A stretch of DNA of 64,000 nt, taken from Aphrophora alni (Eukaryota; Arthropoda; Insecta; Hemiptera; Aphrophoridae). The notes under the pieces were generated by a model that saw nothing but the letters and a program-made list of their open reading frames with translations, made no database searches and had not been told where the DNA came from. Shown here in pieces: positions 56,854 to 64,000 of the stretch. The position numbers and the translations under genes were made by a program. The stretch spans positions 14,788,098-14,852,097 of the forward strand of contig OY740772.1 in NCBI GenBank assembly GCA_963513935.1. Reading direction: 5' to 3'. Within the stretch, counting starts at the first letter, position 1. Each line of letters starts with the position of its first letter.

Positions 56854-56946
56854 CAGGTGTGGAAAAAGCATAAACTTTCAGATCAGGATAGACAGGACGT
56901 AACATTATTGCTAAAAGTACTGCAACTCCAGCTCCTAAACTGTGAC
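56854..56946 (-). CDS. DAGLB: DAGL-like exon with nucleophilic serine (GHSLG)
   Basis: A 93-nt exon (acceptor TTTATAG, donor CTG/GTAAGT). [20 protein letters not shown] then AFSTP is the lipase class 3 nucleophile elbow; DAGL alpha has GHSLGAGTAAILSFLLRPQY. It is the most upstream lipase exon found in the window. Confidence 0.9.
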
Positions 56947-57139
56947 CTATAAAATATAAATCAATCTAACTCACTTTATGTATTTAGGTTTGATATAAGT
57001 ATTAACTGATAAGAAGCAAACTCCTCAAAGATTTTAAACTTTTAACAGTAGTAATTCACCACAAAACACGTTTTTTTATCTATATGTTATATGTTAGAGC
57101 ATGTTTTATATGAGGTGATAAGAACATAAACAAGTTGAA

Positions 57140-57940
57140 AGGAACTTCATGGTACTTACCCAGTTCCATCATATAATGTAACACAACCAAATCCTCTAAA
57201 TGTATTGACCAAAAGTTGGTCTCTTGTGCCCTGTAGGAAATCTTAAATTGTTTTGATAGATCAAGAGGTCTTGTTCAGTATACGTAACAAACCATAAATT
57301 TGTTTGAAATTGTTGTTACATTGGTTTTCTGAATCTCATAATTCCGTATATCACTGCTTTCTTGACATCAGCTAGACTCTGATGAGCCTCGTAGATGTGT
57401 ATATATTAAACAGTTTCCACTTGCTTTGCACGAGATAGTGTCTGAGCTCTGGTAAGCCTCAAAGCTGTACTAATGGGAAGAAGCCTAAATTTACTACACT
57501 CGTGTCAGTGACTCGGCGCAGTCAAATCTTCAAACTGTACGAATATCACATTTTCTTGGGAGGTTAGGGTTTGAAATGATATTTTTAACAATAACTTCAC
57601 TACTGGTCATCATAGAGAGAAAGGGTACTCCTCTATGCAATTACATGTAGAATTAAAATCTGAAATTTTGTACATAATTTAGTGTGTTATAAGTTGAATA
57701 ACATACGAGATATGAAGAAAAACTGTTTAATGGTCTTGATTTTGACATTTTAAATTAGATTTGTATAAATTTTAATATGATTCTATATGAGCACACTATA
57801 GCTCCTTATGTCACAATTCATGTTATTGTGACTATCTGAATTTTTGTAGTCGCTATGATGGTAACAGACGAAAACAGCGATGATGGATGGCATGTCGAAA
57901 ATCACTTTTTCTGTTCCTAAGGCTACAAAATGTAAAAAAA
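57140..57940 (+). repeat. Dispersed repeat A, plus copy 2 (uninterrupted)
   Basis: The most complete copy: TCATATAATGTAACACAACC, GACCAAAAGTTGGTCTC, TTCTTGGGAGGTTAGGG, TAATTTAGTGTGTTATAAGTT and a 3' part GACGAAAACAGCGATGATGG. About 800 bp. No frame recognised. Confidence 0.78.
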
Positions 57941-58899
57941 CGGAGGTAAAACATTTTGAGATTATTAAATTTATTCTATTCTTTGTAATCTGGGTAAGTA
58001 AAATTAATATATTAATGTGCAAAACCTGATGATGTCCCAGTGTTGACAAAACGCCCACAGAATATTTAAAAATAGACTGTTATAGACATCTTGAAAGATA
58101 TTTATACAATTTATATAAAAAAGAGAAACCAGAGATGAGCACATACACATTTTCATAAAATGAAAAAAATGTAAATGAGTAAGTATGGGAAATACCTATT
58201 TTGATCATCTCGACCAAGACAATTGGCAGTTCAGAAAGGGGCTTGTTAGATTATTGTTAGATTATTTTGTATGATTGATTTATTTGTTTGGTTGAATTTA
58301 ATCGTGTGAGTCAACTTTATTAAATCAGGTGCTTTCACCATGTAAGACAATTTTATAAGTTTCTGGGGGTTTCTCCTTAGACTCTACTATTGATTCAAAT
58401 TTCGCTTGGCTGTGGGCTGACTCTAAAAAAATGAAACTGGATAGGAAAAAAAATACAGATTTTGATTTAGAACAAGTTTAATAAAATCGAAAATGTTCAT
58501 GAATACCCTTTCACATGAAATCTCTATAAAAACATTAAACTTTTAGATTCGAGTTGGCCATTCCTCGAATTAATTAAAATTTATTGAACAAATTAACTGA
58601 ACAAATTTATTGAACATTTTCTAGACTGCCAATAACAAATTTCTATCACCATAATATTACATCTAAATAAAGCCTTAACAAATGTACAATATTATCATTA
58701 TCATTATTTATTTACTTAAATTGTACAAAATTGTCCCTATTCCCTTATTCGTTTTAATGAGTTTATATTTTAACCTTATAAAGTAATGAAATAAAACCCA
58801 GTATATGACTCCGTTTGATAATATTGTATTAACCAATTGAGATCTGATTTACATTAATAAAAGTTTAAGATTACTTACATTACACTTCACCCTTTCTTC
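57941..58899. other. Intron segment with one hammerhead-like string
   Basis: CTGATGA (58026-58032) is followed by TGTC/GACA (58033-58036, 58045-58048) and AAAC (58049-58052). The CUGAUGA strand is perfect but G12 is A. No Penelope coding is seen nearby. The rest is AT-rich. Confidence 0.3.
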
Positions 58900-59419
58900 A
58901 CACTTTCACTAAACACTTTATTTTGATTTTATTTATTTCAAATTTTCACAACACTTCACTGGTGTAGATTTAGTTGATATTATTTTATTATAGCAGGTTA
59001 AATACGGACTGAGTATCTTATTGGATTTTTTTACTTGTTCCCCCTCTGAAGATTTATTTTTTACTTGTTCCCCCTCTGAAGATTTATTTTTTACTACCTA
59101 TTTTTCACGCATTGTTCTCCCCTCTTCTTTTTTTGAATCCCTCGTGTTTCTTTCTCATTGGTTAATTTTGAATTTTTGTCGTTCTCATTGATTTTCCTAA
59201 TTTGCAATCTTTCACACGTAGAACACTTGTTCAATGCTTAATTTGCTATTTGTAAAGTTCACTGCCTCTGCTTCTGTTAGGTGAAATTCGAGATGCCTTG
59301 CGCATGTTGTCTCACATCCTGTTTCGGTATTTAAGTTGGTGTTTCAAATTAATTATATTTTTAATAAATTATATATAATAAATGTTGTAATATTGGTGTT
59401 CACCAATCTCTCTATTACA
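58900..59419 (-). repeat. Candidate 3' LTR of the gypsy-type element
   Basis: On the minus strand, the purine-rich GGGAGGAGGAG (59430-59420) is followed at once by TGTAATAG, the usual polypurine tract/LTR start arrangement. An inverted repeat TGTAATATTGG...TATTACA lies at 59386-59419. A perfect 30-bp tandem duplication at 59031-59090 carries AATAAA on the minus strand. The LTR's other end was not determined and no second LTR was found. Confidence 0.35.
59031..59090. repeat. Perfect 30-bp tandem duplication
   Basis: TTACTTGTTCCCCCTCTGAA plus GATTTATTTT occurs twice in a row without mismatch. Confidence 0.95.
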
Positions 59420-59430
59420 CTCCTCCTCCC

Positions 59431-60177
59431 AGTTTTAAAATTGTACCACCAATTTTCTTTGGTCGTTTTCTGCTTGGTTGAAGTTAAGATTTTGAAGTTG
59501 TCAATATATTACATCAATAGTGTCACGCCTTGTTTACGTTTGATAGTTTATGTGGAATCGCTGAGTGGAATGTTCATTGAGCTTTGAAGATTTGCTGGCT
59601 AAGTGGAATGTCTCATTATCCATTTTTATTGTTACACGGTAATGTGTTTTGCCCGACTTTTGCTGTGGTAGCAAAATGCACATTGAAGTGTAGGCTTACT
59701 TCAATAGTACAGTGTTGATATTTGTGAGTTGAAATGTTTATGCTATGTATTCGCTAGAAGTGTCAGCTGTGTTTGTCACTTTCGCTCGTTGAAATTTATG
59801 GCGTGATCAGTGCCTTCTTTTCACTGTAACGAAATTGACTATTGCTGTTGTAGAAGTTTAAGAGTAATAAGGACGTCCACTCATTTCTCTTAAATTACCT
59901 AGAATATTTATTTCGCAGTTTCAGTTGTTTACTACCGTTATTATTATTATTTTGTTGTTGTCATTCTTAATGTTTACATTACTTTTTATTGATCAGATCC
60001 CAACGGGTTATTTTTCTGTTAAACTTTACTTATGGAAGTTATGTTTTAAATGTTGTCTTATTGCTTAAAGCTAATACATACTTATTTCTATTCTATTTGT
60101 ACAATCTAAAATTTTATCAGATCTCAATTACTCTATTTATTTACACGTAACTAATAAATTATGGGTTTCTGGTACAC

Positions 60178-60178
<1 letters not shown>
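59431..60178. other. Element interior between integrase and candidate LTR
   Basis: No frame recognised; T-rich on the plus strand. If the LTR call is right this would be untranslated or a lost third ORF of the gypsy-type element. Confidence 0.3.

Positions 60179-60243
<65 letters not shown>
60179..60243. repeat. (TA)n microsatellite
   Basis: About 31 TA units, directly after the integrase stop region. Confidence 0.95.
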
Positions 60244-60246
<3 letters not shown>

Positions 60247-60251
60247 TATAG

Positions 60252-61226
60252 TTATATTGACCTTCTGTGATACATTTTCATCCTAGAAATGTGTATTGGC
60301 TCACCTTGGAGCTGTCCATATTTTAATATCTCTACCAAATATGTTAGTCTGTTTATTTTTTTTATAATTGGGTATGGGCCAGTGTACTTCATATCAAATT
60401 TCGAGGGTGTTTTTCCATGAAATTCCCTTTTCATTAATACCTCGTCTCCTTCTTGAAATTCAAAATCTGTTCTCTTCTTATCATAATAGAATTTTTGTTT
60501 ATCTTGAGCTCTTTTTATGATTTCTGGCAAGGTTTGTCTAATTTCTTGAATCTGTTTTATTTGTTGTTTGATGTCGTAATTTGGGTTTTCTAGAATTTGT
60601 ATTATGTCCATAGGGTTGTTTGGTTCAAAAGCGAACATTAACTTGTTTGGTGTAAATCCCGTACTTGTTTGTTTTGTTGAGTTGTAACAGTATACAATTT
60701 TGTCGAGGTATTTTGACCATTCATTTGGTTTTTCGTGTACGTAGTGTGATAACATATTGGTCAATGTTCCATTAAATTTTTCTGTAAGCCCTTGTGTTTG
60801 GGGTGAATATGCACTACTTAGTATTTGGTTAATTCCTAGTGTTGAAGTTAAATTTCTTATTATTTCGTTATTAAAATGTGTACCCCTGTCAGACTGTAAT
60901 ATTCTCATTTTTCCATATTTTAATATTATTTTCATTAAACTCTCCGCTACAGTTTTCGCGTCAGCTGTTTTGCACTTAAAAGCCCAAGCGTATTTGGTTG
61001 TTGCGTCGGTACACGTTAAGATGTATTTATAGCCAAACGATGAGTTTACAGGCCCTATAAAATCAATAATTAATCTGCTCATCGGTTTGTGTGTCGGAAG
61101 TATTGATTTCAGAAGTCCATAGGGTTTTCTGGTTGGTATTTTTCGTTTTTGACAAGTGTTACATGTTTTTGTATAATTCTGTACGTCTTGCGACGGTTTG
61201 GAAAAAGCCAAACGTCTCAAGTCCAT
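60252..61226 (-). CDS. Ty3/gypsy-type integrase, N-terminally truncated pol
   Basis: 324 codons without a stop. It inserts element cDNA into chromosomes. Residues 22-25 are the CxxC of the zinc-binding domain (its His pair is missing). The catalytic core is DD35E: Asp55 in LIIDFIGPV, Asp113 in QSDRGTHF, Glu149 in GLTEKFNGTL. A GPY/F module (KYTGPYPIIKK, about residue 283) follows, then HISRMKMYH near the end. Protease, reverse transcriptase and RNase H should precede it, but a stop codon directly before the first Met and unrelated sequence beyond 61227 show the rest is gone. The intact frame suggests recent loss or insertion. It lies opposite to the plus-strand primer-site-like motif at 63758, so that would be another element. 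Confidence 0.85.
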   Translation of the reverse strand: MDLRRLAFSKPSQDVQNYTKTCNTCQKRKIPTRKPYGLLKSILPTHKPMSRLIIDFIGPVNSSFGYKYILTCTDATTKYAWAFKCKTADAKTVAESLMKIILKYGKMRILQSDRGTHFNNEIIRNLTSTLGINQILSSAYSPQTQGLTEKFNGTLTNMLSHYVHEKPNEWSKYLDKIVYCYNSTKQTSTGFTPNKLMFAFEPNNPMDIIQILENPNYDIKQQIKQIQEIRQTLPEIIKRAQDKQKFYYDKKRTDFEFQEGDEVLMKREFHGKTPSKFDMKYTGPYPIIKKINRLTYLVEILKYGQLQGEPIHISRMKMYHRRSI

Positions 61227-64000
61227 TTAAAACAAGTTAAATTGCCGCGCTAAACCTTGTAGAGTGGGGACGAGGTGGGGCGATGACGTCACGCCAGTTC
61301 GAGAGCAAACTTGCTTGTTCGGACGTGAAAAGTCAAACTGCCTTAGTTCCTATTTTATTAAGAAACTAAATTATTAATATAAATAAATATTCAGTAGAGT
61401 CAACCGACCAATAATATCAACAAATAAATTTAAAATCACATAAAACAAAAAAGTTATTCAAGTTTTTAGAAGGGCTCAAAAACCTAAAATTTGGAAGAAG
61501 AATAAATTCAAAATTCAAAAATCGTAGAGTCATAACCAAGTGGGGAAGTAACAATAATCACAAATAAAAAATATGAAATAATAATAATTAACAGGTGAGA
61601 ATGGACTTAGAAAGTCATTCTTGGGGAGTTTTTTGGAATTTTTGAGTTGAAGGGGGGATCATTTAAAAAATAATAATAAGTACTATTGTAGAGACCACAA
61701 TAGGGCACAATAATAGGTACTTAGAATCAAATTTGAAAATAAAATAAGGGAGATATAATAATTACAAAACGTAAAACTTCAAAGCCCAAAAGCGGGTAAA
61801 ATAAACGTTAAAGGGGTAAAGTAACATGATAATTATATGTATTTAGTATGTAAAATGGTAAAACACCAAAGCAGAAGTAATAATATATAATGGGGGGGGT
61901 TTTTATGAACATAAACTCATACGACACAAACTTAAGGACTTCAAAGGCGAATAACTCGACAACCAAACGAGTTATGGGAAAAGTACAAACATAGTTTTTC
62001 GTCGTAGTAGAAGAGGAACAAGAGTTCGTCAAAAGAATTTTGAGAAAGGACTTATCTCAAAATTTGAAAAGGGGAAAAATCAAATTTCGGGAAAAGGGCG
62101 ATAACTCGCGAACGAAGCGTAGTAGAGCGATGAATCAAGTTCCACAAGACCCACAAGATGGAAAGGAAGAAGAATCCGAAAGGAACTTTAAAATCGGTTC
62201 GAGCGTTCGAAAGTTATAGCGAGTTGAACGAAAAAACGTCAAAAGTAGAGATTTTCATGCAAAAACATGAAAAGTTGCGCGCGCATCCTCAAGCAGAGTC
62301 TAAAGTCAGAATCATCATGTTGCCAACATGGATCAAAGATAACGTTAAAGAAAAAATACTATAAATTATTAATTAAAAGGTGTTTTAATTAATAATTAAG
62401 GAAGAAAACTATTCATTGGTCAAAAAATAGGACTAATAAAACATATAGTGTAAATATTTCAGACCAAGAGGGCCTGAAAACACATAATATATGGAAAATA
62501 CCTTTTTCCCAAAAAGGGAGGAAAATTGGCTCCAGAAAAGTGGATTAATTCCCACTGACAGGGAGACCGAGATTTAACCGTCGAAAGACGATTACTTTTG
62601 ATTTGGAATCGACGCTTAAAGGACGTTTCTTCTGCAACCGACTCTGAGCTGAGAGGAAGATTCAACTGTCACTCTACTAATTGGACTTAGAATAATTTCA
62701 ACTTTAATCGATCTTCAAGGCGACTTAGAAGAATTCGAGACCAGCATTCAACTACATAGCAGCTTACAGACTCTGGATAGAAAACATCACATCACTATCA
62801 TCCTAATAATACAACAAATTCCAAATCCAACTAGAACTTCTATTAAAGTGTGAAGGTATCTTATACTTAAGGAATAATTCGCAAATATTAACTTCTTTTC
62901 AAATATAACGTCATTAGGGGAATTATTAAAAATTAAATTCATTTTTAAACCTCTGCTTTGGTGTTGAAAATTATTAATAATTTAAATACGACTTTTTCAG
63001 TACAGGAAAAACTGTTTGTGGTTCTGTCTGGAAAGTCAAGCGCTTTTATTTTTGTTTAATATATAGATAATATTACATTAATTAATGTTGTTAAATAAAT
63101 AAATAGTTGTGTTATTGTTCAATTAAATTGTTTTGTGTGATTAAAAAAGTTTTGAATATAAAATTTTTCTGTGCAAAAGAGGAAATAATATACAAATAAT
63201 TCATTTCTAAATTTTGTTGTGTTTTTAATATAAATCCATTCTGTGTATGCTATTAACTTTGTTTTAACATAAATTTTATATATGTGCTCTGGTAATATAA
63301 TTTGAAAATTTTAAAAGTTATCATCAGAACTTAAGAGCCGATTTCTCCCAAAAGGCACGACCTTGGAGAGAGAGAGAGTTAATCTTAAAAGAGTTAAATA
63401 ATCGAGCATTGAGATAAAATTCAGGGAATTTTGCGTTAATTAAAATTTAGTAAGTTTATGAGGATAAGCTCATACTTATTAGAGCCAAGAGTTGCAAAAT
63501 CTTTGATTTAAAAAAGTAAAAGTGAGCATCTTGGCCTTGCCCGCGCCTGCTCTGAAAAGAAAGGTGGTTCGCCCAGTCGGTGGTGATCGTACAGCGAGTT
63601 TAAGAGTTCGTGATAATAGTGTTCCAAAAAAGGGAACAAGAATCTTAAACTCGTCGAAGTCAAAGAGGGAGACGCAGCGTGGCGGGTGGCGTTCCAACGT
63701 AGGGCAAGAAGAACCCTACTCGAACTCACTCACGCACGAGGAGCGAAGCGCGGCAAGTGGCGCCCAATAGCGTGGAGCACGAAAAAGCAAAGTTTTGGAA
63801 CAAATTTTCAAAATTTTGAATTTTTCAGTGTTTCATACGAACGAGAATATCTTAAGTTCTGATATAATTTATATGTACATGTGTGTTAGTAATAAGTTGT
63901 GCTGGTAATTACAACGACAAATATACTAAATTGCAAGAATAATAATAATTAAAAGTAGAGTCCAAATTAAACCGAAATTTAAATTTTTTAACTAATCAAT
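61227..64000 (+). other. Compositionally distinct block, probably LTR/leader of another retroelement
   Basis: From about 61240 the sequence changes: fewer T-runs, more purine-rich plus-strand text and CpG clusters (GCGATGACGTCACGCC at 61280; GGGCGATAACTCGCGAACGA at 62095; 63530-63780). A 68-codon frame at 62158-62364 has no match I know. The block continues past the window edge, so gag/pol could follow. This is inference. Confidence 0.35.
63758..63775 (+). other. Primer-binding-site-like motif (tRNA-Lys type)
   Basis: TGGCGCCCAA followed by CGTGGAGC after TAG. Retroelements primed by tRNA-Lys have TGGCGCCCAACGTGGGGC, so the match has a 3-base insertion. A weaker second match TGGCGTTCCAACGTAGGGC begins at 63687. 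Confidence 0.35.

Larger units (their letters stand above)
45824..56946 (-). other. DAGLB: Gene span (3' part): sn-1-specific diacylglycerol lipase, DAGL beta-like
   Basis: Five exons (56946-56854, 54082-53928, 51391-51236, 48638-48547, 46007-45824) join in phase into about 226 residues, the C-terminal half of the lipase domain plus a short tail. DAGL cleaves diacylglycerol at sn-1 to give 2-arachidonoylglycerol at membranes. GHSLG holds the nucleophilic Ser; GVGDDCVMRLS places an Asp exactly 52 residues later, the Ser472-Asp524 distance of human DAGL alpha; the catalytic His is probably in GKILHIAH. The short tail (end ITLI) favours the beta form over alpha, which has a long C-terminal extension. 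The four N-terminal membrane segments and first lipase exons are not in the window: none was found from 56947 to 64000. The beta/alpha choice is inferred. Confidence 0.8.

Noticed and set aside
60757..61032. 91-codon plus-strand frame
   Set aside because: Antisense shadow of the integrase coding region.
62158..62364. 68-codon plus-strand frame
   Set aside because: Purine-rich text gives Lys/Glu-rich translation without motif; no start context or splice support.
63479..63770. Overlapping frames of 72-82 codons on both strands
   Set aside because: Long frames here follow from higher GC content; three frames overlap and none shows a known domain.
1..64000. CRISPR array, operon, riboswitch or other bacterial-type system
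   Set aside because: No regularly spaced direct repeats, no tightly packed frames and clear spliceosomal gene structure; the window is eukaryotic.

Overview
The window is AT-rich animal nuclear DNA, most likely from an arthropod. My best guess is a hemipteran-like insect, based on its mix of mariner-type, piggyBac, Merlin, hAT and Penelope-like elements and on the two host genes; the sequence does not prove an order. Both host genes are on the minus strand and are split into small exons by large, repeat-filled introns. Most long open frames are fragments of mobile elements or chance.

Gene 1 occupies about 0.74-33.9 kb. Eight exons with matching splice phases give a 378-residue coiled-coil protein of the CCDC74/CCDC92 type, with a Gly/Arg-rich tail. 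One exon is a 24-nt microexon with an intronic palindrome starting 18 bp upstream of its 3' splice site. Gene 2 occupies 45.8-56.9 kb and continues off the right side. Five exons encode the catalytic C-terminal half of an sn-1-specific diacylglycerol lipase (DAGL beta-like), including the GHSLG serine, an aspartate 52 residues later and a candidate histidine. No upstream exon was found between 56.95 and 64 kb.

The introns hold a dense record of transposition. There are three piggyBac-type elements with TTAA duplications (7.1-8.3, 13.6-14.7 and 22.7-23.7 kb), many decayed mariner-type copies (some nested in opposite orientation at 31.1-32.4 kb), two hAT C-terminal remnants, an IS630/Tc1-like element with TA sites (37.0-38.8 kb), a Merlin derivative with a perfect 8-bp duplication (52.0-52.7 kb), a deleted Tigger/jerky-like copy (54.3-54.7 kb), several LINE 3' fragments (one with a 10-bp duplication at 22.0-22.4 kb), and at least four Penelope-like fragments, three with GIY-YIG nuclease motifs. 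Several Penelope-type tails carry small hairpins that resemble hammerhead ribozyme cores. A Ty3/gypsy-type integrase frame without internal stops lies at 60.3-61.2 kb, next to a compositionally distinct 2.8-kb block at the right edge.

The most unusual structure is at 1.98-2.58 kb: a 600-bp element with nested inverted repeats, in which the two arms of a long palindrome each carry a divergent tRNA-like unit with Pol III boxes and a T-run terminator. I see no gene cluster that works as a cellular system beyond the two host genes; the novelty here lies in repeat architecture.
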